Origin: Ctenosaura bakeri
Lineage: Eukaryota; Chordata; Lepidosauria; Squamata; Iguanidae
Length of the DNA: 64,000 nt
Reading direction: 5' to 3'
Assembly: GCA_948474755.1 (NCBI GenBank)
Contig: CAOLHI010000559.1
Coordinates: 1-64,000, forward strand
Made by a program: the position numbers and the translations under genes. This document shows, piece after piece, positions 23,299 through 36,484 of the stretch (positions are counted from its first letter, which is position 1; each line of letters starts with the position of its first letter). The notes beneath the pieces are model-generated. The model ran no database searches, was not told where the DNA came from, and worked only from the letters and a program-made list of their open reading frames with translations.

Positions 23299-26165
23299 TA
23301 GGATTCAATGATTGCCCAGAAGTGCACTGAAAGCTACTTTTTCCAAAGGTCCCAATTACAGGAGTACTTCTGCAGTGTTTTGTGGCATAATAGAGGCACT
23401 GGCACATGTAACACATCTCCATGTGCATTTGAGTGTGAAAACAACAGAGCTGATATGATAGCATAGGTGAGACAGACAGCTGTCTCCAAGCAGTACAAGT
23501 ACAAATTGGGCCCAAACCTTGGTCGAGGATAGGGGTTAGCTCATGATGGGCCTGGGAACTTAAAACTGGGAGTTTGTTTCAGAGCTTAAGTAACTCCACA
23601 ATTAATTATCCTCACTAAATTAGAATGATGATGGCGTTGGCAATCAACCAATCAACCAATCAACCATTGATATTGCTGCTGTTATTATTGGTGATGATGA
23701 TTTTGGAGGTGAAAAAGATGTGTATCATGACTCTCCAAGGAATGCAACAGGCTTCATAGCATAACTGATCCCATCTAGGAATTGTTGGCCAAATAATGTT
23801 AGGAAATAGTACCATGCAGCACTCAGATATGGTTCTCTCAGGTGCAAGTTAGGTGCAATTAGGATTTTGTGTGCTCTGAAAGCTACTGAAAAAGCATATC
23901 TAGGGCCACAGGTATTTTCACTCAGAAAGAAGCCCATAGCACACTCCATTTCTGTCAGAAAGATAGACCTTCTACAAATTTCAACAGCACTCTCAAGTCA
24001 TTCTGTGGCTGTTCTGTACAGAGAGCTATTTAAGCCTGCCACTCTATTTGAGTCTGCCACTATTTATATCCAATCCCGTTTTCCAATCCCACACATTCTG
24101 TTACCAGGCAACTCACTCCCATGTTCTTTTCTAGTGTTCTTCCCATTATCCTCACGTACCTTTTCCTCCTATCTAATATGTGGCTTTCCTTGCCACTGCA
24201 AAATCTCTTTTACCCTCATGTTAAAAAACCTTTAGCTGAAGTATGCACTTATGTATTTCTACCTCTGATAAGAAAATGAGCACATTTCCCTGTACTTGCT
24301 GTTGCTTTACAGTTCCTTCACCAGCATATTTTATCTGGTACATCCCACCTTGAGAGCAACCAGGCAGAATGCAATGCTAATTACATTAATCAGATTCACC
24401 AGGTTAACAATAATGTTCAGGTCTTGTACTTTGTCATCTATTTCCCCAAGAACAATTTGGGATTATTAAACCAGATAGAATTGTTCGCAATCTCTCGTGT
24501 GGTTGCCATGCAAGTACAATTCTGAAAAACTCTTGCAAAGGGACAGGCTCCCAAGCATCTTTCCCTGAAGCTAATAATAAACCCCATAATGCACTTAAAG
24601 TGACAGAAACCATCACCCCATAGAGGGGCAAACAGAGCGTGACAGCACACATGTATTGCTGGGAAATAATGAAGCCTTTTCATCATATTTTAATGAAGGT
24701 GATGGTGTTCTTAGAGAATATGAGGACATTAGAATAAGGACAGTAATAATTTCCCCTCTTCCAGTTAAATAATGCTATACAGATGGTGCCAGGAGTCTCT
24801 TTAGGTTCTGTTGACGGAGGAGAAAGTGGCATCTGAAACCACATGAAACACTTTTCTGTGACATCTAATGCAAATAGTTAAATGAAGATTTTATTAGAGA
24901 CAGAACAATATCTTACTATACTGGAACAAAGGGTGTGTCAAGATGTTACATGGCATTTTTTTGTTTCCCCCATTTTTAAAGATCAGCAGAAGACTGAAAA
25001 GCTATTAGCTAGGGAGCAAGGGAAAAAGGAACATGCCTGCCTTATTGAGACAACTGGGCAATGCTCCTTAGATTCAGGCTAGTCACTTTAAGTTAAGTAA
25101 TCTGGACAGCATATGGATGGAGATGTGGGTTTGAAAGTAGCACAGGTGCCAATGGGCAGCATCCACAATTGTATTCCTCTTCAAATGTGGATGTTGTCTG
25201 TCCTCACCTAATTACTTTTAATGAAATGCCAATTCAGATAAGTATCTGAATACACACACATAGCTACATTCTTCCTTGGTTGCTCATAGATAAGTCCGTG
25301 TAACTAAATTGGAGAGACAGTCTCCCCAACCCCCCCTAAAAAAGGCCTGACTGGCAATGAATTTGGTGGCACAACACAGTAAGATTTCCACAATTACATT
25401 TTGCTTAAGGTCTTGTTTGCACAGAAAATAAAATGTCAATCTTAACATGTAAAAAAAAATACAGTGATAGCATTATTCTATATGTGGTATCTCATTATCT
25501 GGGGTCATACAGAGAACAAATATTTTTTAAAAAATAATAGGAGCTTCTGAGGGCCTTCTGAGTCCAAACGTCACCCCATCCATAGACGTTTCTTGAATCC
25601 AAACTTGACTATGTGCAATTTTACAAAGGATGGAAAGAATGTTGGTAACTTCAAGATTTTCACCAAAATTATACATTTTGTACCTTCTGAAACTTTTGAT
25701 AAGGCAATGTACACCTTCCTTCAGAAATTCATGTCTATGTCATATGTGTGAAACTATGCATTCCTTTCTTTAAAAATGTGAACAGTAAAAATATGTACAG
25801 CTGAAAAATGCACACCAAGTCTGTGGAGAAAATGTGTGCAAAAATGTGTGCAGGGATAAAGGTCAATAATTCAGATTTGTAAGTGAGAAGAAAAAGTTTC
25901 ATAAACTAAGATAATCAAAGGCTAGGACACTAACCTGGAGTTGCAGATCTGTAACTGCTCTGCATTCAGTGAAACTGAATTTGGGATTATTGTAAGATTA
26001 CTTACTGTAAGGCTACATAAATGCCTCCCAGCATACCTGGAGGAAAGGAAATCTGTTGAGCTGCTTATCAGATCACAAGGAAGATGACATTACCAGCCTC
26101 CTTCTGACTAGCAAGCAAGGTTACAACAATCAGAAAGACCTCGGCATGAGAGGCCTTGAAACATA
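23299..26165. other. No gene recognised
   Basis: A short (CAATCAAC)3 run lies at 23641-23665. Overlapping frames on both strands near 23725-24235 and 24434-24686 have no domain signal. Confidence 0.4.
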
Positions 26166-26367
26166 GGCCATTTTTGCACTACACTGTTCTAGTGCTATTA
26201 TTCTACTTTCAACATCCTGTGGAATTCTGGGGTTTGTAGTTTACTGAGGCCCAAGAACTCTCTGGCTGAGAATTCTAAATGCCCCTCCCTAAACTGTGAA
26301 TCCCAGGATTCCATAGGATGTTGGAAGTGGAATAATGGTACTATAACAGTGTAGTGCAGAGATGGCC
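26166..26367. mobile_element. Palindromic Harbinger-like MITE, 202 bp
   Basis: The arms are GGCCATTTTTGCACTACACTG and GTGTAGTGCAGAGATGGCC, folded back through 'cctgtggaattctggggtt' and its inverse. The flanks are ATA on both sides (26163-26165, 26368-26370). Confidence 0.85.
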
Positions 26368-26457
26368 ATAATCTTCCTTGTGACCTCCCCACTTAATGTG
26401 GCTTCTGGCTGTTAAGGTGGGCTTAGGAGGTTGAGCCTGTTATGTATTCATGACTAA

Positions 26458-26624
26458 GGCCATTCTGCACTAGACTGTTAATAGTACTATTATTTCACTT
26501 TCAATATCCTATGGCATTCTGGGGTTTGCAGTTTCGGCCCCTCCCAAAACTGCAAACCCTAGGATTCCATAGGATGTTGAAAGTGGAATAATAGTGCTAT
26601 AAACAGTCTAGTGCAGAAATGGCT
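26458..26624. mobile_element. Palindromic Harbinger-like MITE, 167 bp
   Basis: The arms are GGCCATTCTGCACTAGACTG and CAGTCTAGTGCAGAAATGGCT. The centre 'gcagtttcggcccctcccaa' is shorter than in most copies and resembles the centre of the copy at 59782. The flanks are TAA and CAA. It lies only 90 bp from the previous foldback. Confidence 0.85.
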
Positions 26625-29600
26625 CAAGTAGTCAGTATCAGCAATAGATCTACATGCTGGCATACACATAGGCTTGTCATATTCAGTTGAAATGTTTTTG
26701 AAAATCCTTTTCAAATCAGACCTTCTTCTCCTTATTGAACACAGAGAAGTAGTGGCAGCAGACTTCTGTACCCTTTGTTAAAGGAATGGAGGGACTTAAA
26801 TGAGGGGTGTGTGAAATTCTTAGGAAAGAGCAGCAAGCTCCATTAATACACGCAATTAGACTTTGGAAAGTCCTGTCAGCTGTAGTCCACAAAAGCAGGC
26901 TTTGATTAAATTACCATGAGGCACTTTTATAACACTCACAAGCAATTCTTAGTCAAACATATTTTACTCTGATGATCAGAAGTATGGTTGCCACACCACA
27001 CTTTTGCTCCTGTGTAGGCTGATACGTATTCCTGTGTACATGCAAACAATGAAGAAGTCCTCCTTAATGAAAGAATAGGTCCACATACATCATTCTCACT
27101 CTAATATGGATGGCTTTTCAGATGGGCCCTCTCCTCTGCCCTGTAGAATATTCTACTAGCTTTGGAACAAAAAATGCGGAACAGTTCAGGGTCAAACAAT
27201 AGAGAAATTTACATCAAATGATGATTTTTTAAAGGAACAAAATCATGATACTAACAGAACAAAATCTCCTTGTAGATGAATATTTACTCAATTAATGTTT
27301 TAATATGCCTAGAAATATGCACTTTAATTTGAGGTTTTAGGTTTTATAAACGAATGGCTAACTGGAGTTGGAATGAACGTTATGAATCACATCTAAGAAC
27401 TGAGAAAGGTAGGATGTTGTCTTTTTTCTGTATAATAATTAATGTTTTAAACAATGTTGAATTTCCATAATATTTGCTATGGCTTCTGTTGTTGTTTTCT
27501 AGCATATACATGGAATGAGAAGTTGATTTTTGAACATGTATTTATAAAATCGAGATTAAATATTTTGCTTGCAATGTTGTATTTCCAGTGAAGGCAACTC
27601 TTTCTGTGCCAGCTCTGTTCATGTTAATGAAGTTCATACTTCTTTGGTGTATCCATTTCATGTAAATCTGGCATCAAGAAATATTTTATTTATTTCAAAC
27701 ACCAAATTTCATAACAACTAGTTTAGCTTGGTCAATTTACTGGTTTTTTTTAAAAGATTAGTTTTTTTTTCTGGGATGACAGGGTGGCTCCTCTTGGAAA
27801 AGCTGTGATTTTTATTGGGTGAATGTAACAAATATATAACTTATAGAACTGCTAAATGTCAGGCTTTGGTATTATGCTTGTTGCCAAAGGTGATATTCAT
27901 AATATATTTGTATAATGGCTGTTTGCTAATTGCAATAAGATTTTGACAGGTTGACTCTTTCTGATGTTGAAGACTGTGGTTATTTGGGAGAAGAACAACC
28001 AATGTAACTGGTCTTCTTTTACGGTTTAGAACTAACTCATCTTTCTTCAACATAATAATTTTCATTCCCTTCACCCTTGGCCCCCTTCTCTTTCAGCATC
28101 AACTTGTGTCCATTGAACAAACTTTGAAAAATAGCACCCCTTTGCTTTGTACCATCATAAATCTTGTAAAAACTCAGCAATTTTCTTTCTTTCTTTTTTT
28201 CATATGAAGTAGTAATCCTGTAAACATGCTCAGTTCTAAGAAAATAGCTTTCTCTTGATTGAAGATACCTCATTACCTTTTCCCTCTAAATATGGAATCA
28301 GCCTTTTAAATGGTAAGCCTCTGAGGCAAACACTATGCTTCCTTGACTACTAATCTAATTTGCGTGGTGTTTTCCTTACATTTTTCACCCCAGTTCTTAA
28401 TTCTTTGCTGGAGTATCTCTGTTCCTTCCCCTTTGCTTGTGTATTGTCCTTGGTACAGTTTCTTCTTTTGTACTAGGGCTTGTTATCAGCTGTTGCATTT
28501 TCATTATGATAGTTTAATTTTCATTTAAGTTATCTACATTTTTACATTTTACATTTTTATATTTTACATAATTAATTTTCATTTACTGTATCTACGTTTT
28601 TTGTCCAGTTTGTCTTCCAACTCAAAGTCTCTGTTTTCCCATCCTATTATTTTCTCTTCAATTTTCTATCTCATCCCTTTTGCATATTATTAGGTCTACT
28701 CTCAAAGACCTTTTTGGATTTTTTTTAAAAAAACTATCTTCTGTCAAAACTGGTACTGTTTCTTCTCCCCTCTTCTTCTCCCCTTTTCCTCCGCCTTTTT
28801 TGGAGGAATATTAACCAAATATTGATCAACCTTCCCTGATCTCATCTGTTTACTCACACAAAAGTAATCAGAATAGATGCATTTTTACCTGGCAGTATTG
28901 AAAAGTTCACCTTCATTATTAAAAGCCACAAATTTTCTTTTTAATCCTAACAGAAATTCATTCAATAGTTAATTGAGATAAATTGTATATTCAGTATTTT
29001 ATAATGGGCTGTTCATTCAGTATATTTCCACATTAAATGGAATATATTCAACACATCACATTTTTTCTTCCTATTTTTTCTCCATCATTAACTTTCCAAA
29101 ATAATCAAACACAATTGATCATCATATAAGTCATACATTGTATCAAAATAAGTTCTGCATTATTTCATGTCTTCTGTATTATTTCATTACCTGGTGTACC
29201 ACTGGTAGGTAACTGGCTCTCTGTTTGAATCTCTTGCATGGATGCTCCATGTCTACTCCAAAGAGGCACCATGGGCTCTTTTACCCTACACAGTTATAAT
29301 GTCAGGGTACTTTAGCTGCCATGACAACTTCTTATGAAATCCTTTATTTTTTCCACCAGAGAACTCTAGTGCCTCAAAATCAGTTTTCAGCTAGCATCCA
29401 GTAGAATCATTGCACTTGCAGAAGCAGCTTCCACAAGCACAAATGGGAAAATAGCAATTCTATTCCTTTCTTCTACATGCCTTAATCTCATAAAATGTTA
29501 ATAATTTCTCTAGAGGACAGACTAACTCCCCAAGGTAGTCTTTAAGTGCTGATGAGGATGGAGAGGAACAAGGAATGGCTATAAAAATTGACGTTAGATT

Positions 29601-29847
29601 GAGTCTTCTGGTTGGGAATGCTGGAAATGCAAAAACACTCAGGCTTTAAAGAGTTAAGAGAGAGGAGCAGTGATAAGAATGAATAAAAATGAATGAATAA
29701 AAATCTCCTCATGTCTCACCACTTATCCTAATCGCTCTTAGACTGTTTCTCTTAGACTCCACCTCTTCTCTCTGCCTGCCTTCTTTCTTTCTTTTTTGTT
29801 CCAAAAATAAAACTAACTTATGCCTGTTCCTGTTGCAGCCTAGCTTA
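26625..29847. other. No gene recognised; pyrimidine-rich tract
   Basis: 27,000-27,700 is plain AT-rich DNA. About 28,180-29,170 is rich in CTTT and TTTC on the plus strand and may be an old retrotransposon 3' region in reverse, but I cannot show edges or coding. Confidence 0.35.
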
Positions 29848-30047
29848 GGCCATTTCTGCCCTACACTGTTATAGTGCTATTATTCCACTTTCAACATCCT
29901 GTGGAATCTGGAGTTTGTAGTTTAGGGAGGGCATTTAGAATTCTCAGCCAGAGAACTCTTTGGCCTCAGTAAACTACAAACCCCAGAACTCCACAGGATG
30001 TTGAAAGTGGAATAATAGCGCTATAATAGCATAGGGTGGAAATGGCC
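29848..30047. mobile_element. Palindromic Harbinger-like MITE, 200 bp, TTA duplications
   Basis: The arms GGCCATTTCTGCCCTACACTG and GCATAGGGTGGAAATGGCC are flanked by TTA on both sides (29845-29847 and 30048-30050). This is one of the cleanest copies for defining the family ends. Confidence 0.9.
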
Positions 30048-30323
30048 TTAGTCTCCCACCATTAGAAAGCTTTTGTACCTCTAATGGAGATTCTATAATA
30101 AAAGTTCAGTTTATTTTCTGTAGCAGTTACTGTCAATGTTCTTTAATCATAGTAGCTAGCTGCTGCACACATGCATTCTCTTTCAGAAAATTTGTGGCAG
30201 TTTTTAATGGGATGATCTGGATGCTAACAGTCTTTCTTCTCTTCTGATTATATCCAGTTTAGGGAGGGGGTGATATAAATCTTTTCATGTTTTCACAGAA
30301 AAGCACCCATTGTTAATATTGTA

Positions 30324-30360
30324 CACTACACAAAGATGCTTGAACCATCTTTGTGTAGTG
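30324..30360. other. Perfect stem-loop, 15-bp stem
   Basis: CACTACACAAAGATG (30324-30338), a 7-nt spacer and CATCTTTGTGTAGTG (30346-30360) are exact inverse copies. No neighbouring promoter or gene explains it. Confidence 0.85.
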
Positions 30361-31034
30361 ATGAGGATTAATTCTGGAACAACTAGGAATGGAAGAGAAA
30401 CATTTTTTTTTCTTTAAATTTTGTTATAAGTTGACCTAAATTGTATTTCTCAGGCTGATATGCAACCTAAAGGCAATTATGATGAACTAGCAGTACTATT
30501 ATTTTTTTAAAAGAATGTATACACAATTTCAAACATCTGTGAAAGACATATACACAAATGGTGTATGGACCAAAAAACTGACATTAAGGGAAACACTATA
30601 TAATAAGGCATATACTAGGAGAAATTGTTTCAAAAAGTTTTATTAGAAAAAAAGATATAGAAATTTATCTATACAGGATTATGTATACATAACGCTAAGA
30701 CCATTGTCCTATATAGTGGTGTGTAATGCAGATTTGGATGAGACGAAACAGAAGAACTATGTTTTTTCAGGTATTATTGTATTTGTTGGAAGGTTAAATA
30801 TTTTTGCTACATTCATTGTCCTAAACAGTTGTCTGATCTAATAGTTTTGTTCTTTCTTCAAAACATGAAAATTTGTTCAATTTCTAGATTTCAAGTCTAG
30901 TAAAAATCCTTTTAATACCCTTGATTATATCAAATGACAGAAATGACTGTTGGATGCATGGTCTCATTCTGTTACCTTAACCCTGATTTATTATGTTTTT
31001 GTAAATCATCGTTGGCATCCTGTTGGGTATTTAC

Positions 31035-31248
31035 CTCGGCCAATGTGGTGTAGAGCATTGGACTACAACTCTGGAGACCTGGGTTCTAATCCTTGCTTGG
31101 CCATGGAAACCCATTGGGTCCCCCGGGCAAGTCACACTCTCTCAACCTCAAGGGGAGGTAAAGGAAAACCCTGTGTGAAAAATCTTGCCAAGAAAATTCT
31201 GTGATAGGTTTGCTATCAGTTGGAAACAACTTGAAGGCACATAACAAA
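31035..31248 (+). mobile_element. Sauria-type SINE, full length
   Basis: The tRNA-like head ('caatgtggtgtagagcattg') carries a box B-like GGTTCTAATCC (31082-31092). A middle with 'cttgccaagaaaattctgtg' follows, then the Bov-B-like tail ('ggaaacaacttgaaggcac'). RNA polymerase III would transcribe it from the internal boxes, and a Bov-B-type LINE would mobilise it. It has no coding role. Confidence 0.85.
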
Positions 31249-32384
31249 GTGACTTATGATTATGTAAAGGTGAATTGTGTTGTTAAAGCTTACATTGTCA
31301 GGAGTGAATCGAGGTGTAGCTACATTTCTGAGACCATTCCACAAATGATGCCAGCAGCAGGGCTGTTGTGCAATGGTCCTAAGGCACATTGTGTCCCAAT
31401 GCACAATGAAACTGGAGGCTAAAGCAGCTGAGGGGCTCCTTCTTCATTAGGATTTGATAGATACTGAAGAGATCTTGCTGCCAGGGAAAACTGCATAGGA
31501 ACCATTGGTTAAATAGAAAGCACTGATTAATCAACCATCTGGCATCCAGAGTCAGCCACCTATAAATTCCCTTGTACCCTCAGAGAAACCTTGTTATTTG
31601 CAGTAGTTCAACCCCTTCAACTGACCATGCTCTTTGTTTTCCTGTGTTTCCTGGCATTCTTGAGCCCTAGACTAGCTACATTTAATGACTCCTTATCTCA
31701 TCCATTTTTGGCTTTGGACATCTTTTGGTTTGTGTAACAACCTCTGGACTGGCTAAGAACTTCCCCCTGTGCCTCCCTTCACATCTTGAATGTCCTGAAC
31801 TGGATTGGCTTCCCTGGAACTGCTTCCATGAAGTGAATCTCAAATGAGTCTTTCCCTTTGGACATTTGCTGCCCATAGGCATAGGACACTGGGATATGTT
31901 GCACAATGGGGGTCCCTCTTGTATAACGGGACATCTTGCATGGTGTCCCACCGAGCTTTGCAGTTCAGTAGCATGATCATGTATCATGTCAGCAATATAG
32001 CTCTCTCATTGTAAAGTTATGCATTATAGTCTCTGATGCAAAATCTCGGTCCATGTTTTTGACTAAATGTATAGCTAATACTTGTAACAGCAATTGAAAA
32101 GACAGGGGAATATGCTTTTTTTTTTTTTAGATTTTCAGAAGAGACTTTGCTTCATGTCCTGCACAAAGCTCTGGACACTAGTATGCAAGTGTGCCAGAGA
32201 GACCAGAAGGTGAGAAGTTGGGAGGAGGACCCAGAAAATGAGGGAAGATGGCCAGCCCAGGTCTTGTGTGGTGATTCTGGCTAGGCTGCTTGAGCCTAGA
32301 GCCAGGCAGTGCAGCAGAACTTTGCTTGCAAGTAGCCACAAGGGTAGAAAAGAGTCCCTGTACTCTTGTGCCTGCTTGGAAGAG
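31249..32384. other. No gene recognised
   Basis: A minus-strand frame of 101 codons (31682-31987) and another at 32135-32501 have no recognisable domain. A T-run lies at 32118-32129. Confidence 0.35.
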
Positions 32385-33590
32385 AAACGGTGAGAGTCTC
32401 AGTGCTCCTTTGGAAGAAAGAGTGAAAAAAATGCTATTTCCTTCTGAAGAAGCACTGAAAGAGTAAAGAGGGTAATGTAAGAAATAGCTGATAAGACTCA
32501 TAAAACAATTTAACGCAGGATCGGCTGAAGCATTAAATGTTTATTTAAGAATAAATAGTCTCTGCAGAGCCGGGTGCCTCCTGAGAGAGAAGGACACCCC
32601 CACTATGGAATACCTCATATTTTATCCCCCTGCCTGATGCAGGTTTCCCTCCCCCTTGGATCCCATTGGACAGGAGCCCAAAAGTTACAGCCTATCAGGA
32701 TCGCCTAAGAAGTTACATTCCCCCTTCCCCATATTTACAGTATGAGTGATCACGCACTTGATCATGCATTTCCCTTGTGCATCATGTTACATCCCAGGTG
32801 TCTTATCAGTAGTTTCAATAGTACTCCTTTGTGTTCAGCCATGTCCCCATAAATCAGTCTACTCCTTTACCGATGTCGACCTTGTCTTGTCTTCCCTACA
32901 GAGGCCTTGTCTTGTCCTCCTGTGTTATCTGAAATACAGTTGCCCTTCAAGGTCTTTGGGACACCCTACCATCTCTAGAAATCTTCCTTATTAGACTTAT
33001 TTTATTACTGAAGCTCAAATACAAAATATACTAAAATATATGTGTAAATATGTCTAAAATGTGTGTAAGCTAATACATATATGTTTGTAATACATATTAA
33101 TAATACTGCAGAAACTAAAATATTTTATTTCTCTCAGGTAAACGCTTTCAAAACAAGCATTTATCCTCTATAATCTCTTGCTGCTCCTTTAGAGGGAAAT
33201 CTGTTGTGTGCTTTCGCTCAAAGCAGCACTGAGACCCTTACTTTCTAGGCTCTGCTTTGGAGGAAAGAAAGGGCAAAAGAAATGCTGTTTTCCCAAAGGA
33301 ACACTGAGACAGTAGAGGGAGAGGGTAGATGCTTTCAAAAGAAGCACTTACCCTCTCTACTCTCTTGGTGCTCCCTTGGAAGGAAATGACATTTCTTTCA
33401 TGCTTTCCTCCAATGCAGCATTGAGACACTTACCTTCCACATGCTGCTTTGGGGAAAAGAAAGGGCAGAACAAACACCATTTCCTTGGTACTGCTCCAGA
33501 GGGAAACAGCATTTCTTTCATGCTTTCCCACAAAGCAGCACTGAGACCCTTACTTTCCAGGTGCTGCTTTTGGAGAAAGAGCAAGTGAAA
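32385..33590. repeat. Diverged tandem repeat block, split by an LTR
   Basis: Units built on 'tgctcc', 'atttctttcatgctttcc', 'aagcagcactgagaccctta' and 'tgctgctttggggaaa' start at about 33177, 33366 and 33488. An inverted-sense partial unit lies at 32385-32470. A related stretch ('tctactctcttggtgatcct') lies at 40138-40160 inside another element, so these units probably derive from the interior of that MITE family. Confidence 0.6.
32476..33136 (-). mobile_element. Solo LTR, 661 bp, minus strand
   Basis: It starts TGTAAGAAATAGC and ends TTTCTCTCA, with perfect GGTAA duplications at 32471-32475 and 33137-33141. Removing it rejoins 'agagggtaa' to 'acgctttcaaaacaagc', which matches the undisturbed repeat unit at 33323-33345 ('gagggtagatgctttcaaaa'). 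On the minus strand a TATA-like ATAAAATATGAGG (near 32610-32622) precedes AATAAA (near 32540-32546). Recombination between two LTRs has removed the internal retroelement. Confidence 0.85.
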
Positions 33591-35647
33591 TGATTATTTA
33601 GGTCTACCTCCCAATCATAACCTTCTTCTAGGAAATTCCAGTTTATTCTACTCTGCTTGAAGGAGAGACCATTAACAACCCCATTTCTTTTGCATTATCT
33701 GCTGGAAGAATAAGGGATAAGGGTGAGCAACTTTGCACAAATATTTGAGTATTTAAATAAATATTTGAATATCTAAATTTAAATATTTAAATCTCGAGTG
33801 ATCTTGCAGGTCCTCAGTAACAAATTATATTTGTAGGGGGTCCCCAGTAAAGAAAAGGATAAGAACCATTAGTTTGAGACTTTTTAATCCATTCATGATG
33901 GTATGTTTTCTATCCTCTTTTTTTATAGCACTAGAGTAGACTTACATCAAGAAACTGACCTATCCATCTCACCCTGGCCTCATGCTAACAGCTATCCCAC
34001 TCAGTTTGATCTGAAAGTCACATATGCAATATTAAAGGAGAGGTATCACATCATACATGGCAGCTACTATAATAACTGAATAAACTTGTTTTCTGAAAGT
34101 TTCAGAACTATAGCTACAACAGAGATTTGGAACTGTGCCCTCCAGCTGAAGCCAACATCAGCATTCAATCTGAGCTTTTTTGCTTCAGTGCAATACAAGT
34201 CAGTCCCTATTCATCTGCTCTAACTTCAATACTGTTCTCACAGTAAGTTTTGCTTTATAATCAAAAAGATAAAGAAACCAACCACAAAATAAGAGTATAT
34301 CTGATTTTCATCAGTTCCTTCTTGCTCCAGTTGTTATAAAAATAATAAACAAAATACCATCATATTTTGGAACAAATGTTTCCTTCAGTGGATTCATTGT
34401 ACACATACTCTGCAGCAAGTATTGAACCAAGAACCTACAGTTCATGCATTTATATTTGGATTGGTTCTACCAAGTCACTGCCAGGACTACTGGGATGATC
34501 CAATCCTGTTCTGACTGTCTTGCATTCACAGAAATCATTTCCCCAATGCACATGCAAAAATGTGCCCTTAGTTCAATAAATAAAGTATGTTACGATCACT
34601 TCCTCTTGAAGCAAATGTGTTTCTTTAATATTTAAATAATCTTCTTCTAGTTGCTCTGCTCAGTATTTACCTTGTTCTTCATGCAGAGGGACAAGGTTTC
34701 TCAGCATTTCATCTGCCATTTCAAAATGCATTAATTTGCAATCAGCATCTTTGCATTCTACCCAATTACTATGCACTAAGGCCTTCAGCACATTAAAACA
34801 TCTCATATCAGTGGTGACAACTAAATGCCTGTATTTCTTTTTCTAATTGGTATTCATGATATAACCTCTTTTTCTTTTTTCTTTCAGAAAGAGCTGTATT
34901 CTCTCTCTTCAAATAATAAGAAAATATTAACATTAAATGTTACCACAACAGTGGCCTCTTCATTAGACTGTCTCTTTTACCACCCACTTGTCTCTGTCTG
35001 ACTGACTTGCTCTTTACTTTAAGTACTCCATTCTGGCATGCTAATCAATGGCTAACTTTGCTTGAAGACCTACTCTTGTCTTATGAAGTGCCACCAGTAC
35101 ACTCAGCTAGCCATCTCATTACAAAACTTTATTTAAGCTTCTCCTCCTGTTATCACAGGCCAGACAGATATTATTTTCCAGTCTTTTTCTTTTTACATTG
35201 GGTGGAACTCCAAACAGAATTTCATGTCCTTTGTGTACAGTATCAGAAAGTGTTGATTTTATTTCATCCTCAGAGGAAATGAGGTTTTAAAATGGGTTCT
35301 TCTGTTTGTTAAGAGCCACATCCTAATTACAACTTCAAGTAGGTGGCAAAACAAAATTAAATATCTTGTGATCATTGGAAAACCGAAGTAATGGTTCAGA
35401 AGAGTGATCAAACATGATTTTCTGGCCCGCCCCAAATCAGGGAGTCAGTGACATTCTAAATTTTGTGATAAATAAAAGTAACACTAAGATCCCAAGCAGA
35501 AAGGTGTGTAAAGATGTTCCAGAGGTTCCAGTCACAGTAGCCCAGGGTCTTTTTAAGGGGAGGGGGCACAAAGGCTAATTGTTCCAAGCTTCACATGAGA
35601 GGGGGCTCCATGCATGGCAGATGCCTCATCACAATTAGCATGACTGT
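33591..35647. other. No gene recognised
   Basis: Around 33795-33880 'gggggtccccagtaaagaaa' resembles the end of an old DNA-element repeat seen in amniotes, but I cannot set its edges. The rest is AT-rich unique sequence. Confidence 0.35.
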
Positions 35648-36322
35648 GGCCATTTCTGCACAATGTTGCTATAGTGCAACAGCAGTGGGTTGTTTCCAGT
35701 CCAGGAGCATGTTGTCACTATCCAACTGCCATCCCATCCCCAAGTGTTACAAAACTGCCTTATACTATTTCCAGGGGGAAAAAAAATCCATTAAGAGCCT
35801 CCTTTAGCACTTCAAGCTTGTCAGCTGGCTCAATGCAGTACCATAATAGCACTTGATAGTGCTTCCTGTCGTCCCGGGTCCAGGAGTGGATGGGATGTGG
35901 GCGTGCTCATATTTTCCCTCCCTCAGCTACTCCCATGATGTGGTAACTTCAAAATCTATCACCTCTCAGTGTTTATTTTAAATTTCTACTTTTGAGTTAA
36001 AACTTTTTTTAAAATACATTTTTAAGCATCATAGTGCAAAATGCAACAGTGCACTAGCACATCATGCCGTTACAACATTGCTGAGCTAGTACAGCTTAAA
36101 AAAAGAAGAAGACCAAACAGGGGCAGGGGGGCAGATTGAAGGCAGGGAAAGGGAGTGACCAAGGATGCTATAGTGTGGAAGGAACACTGGTGGCAACACC
36201 ATTACTCAGGTGAAAGGGTGCACAAAAGAGCGTTCCTAACCCAACAGCATCACACAAATGGCAATGCTGGGATTGTAACTGTACAATGTGCTAATGATGT
36301 ATAGTATAGTGGAAAAATGGCC
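35648..36322 (+). mobile_element. Harbinger-like MITE, 675 bp subclass
   Basis: Termini are GGCCATTTCTGCACAATG and GTGGAAAAATGGCC. It is collinear with 10322-10977 and in the same orientation. The flanks are TGT and TAT. Its termini are closer to the foldback family consensus than those of its sister copy. Confidence 0.75.
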
Positions 36323-36484
36323 TATATTGTTCTTTTTTCAGGCTCTCATTAACTTCAGCTTGGTAAATGTAATGGAAAAATCAGGAAACAAATGCTACTG
36401 GGGGCAGAGTCCTTTTGCCATGATCAAGATGATTACAGCCACAGGCAGTACAGATGACAGTAATTCAGCCCCAACATAAGTCAG

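Noticed and set aside
31035..31130. tRNA gene
   Set aside because: An A/B-box-like head is present, but it is followed by a SINE body and Bov-B-type tail, and it does not form a proper cloverleaf with an anticodon arm that I can support.
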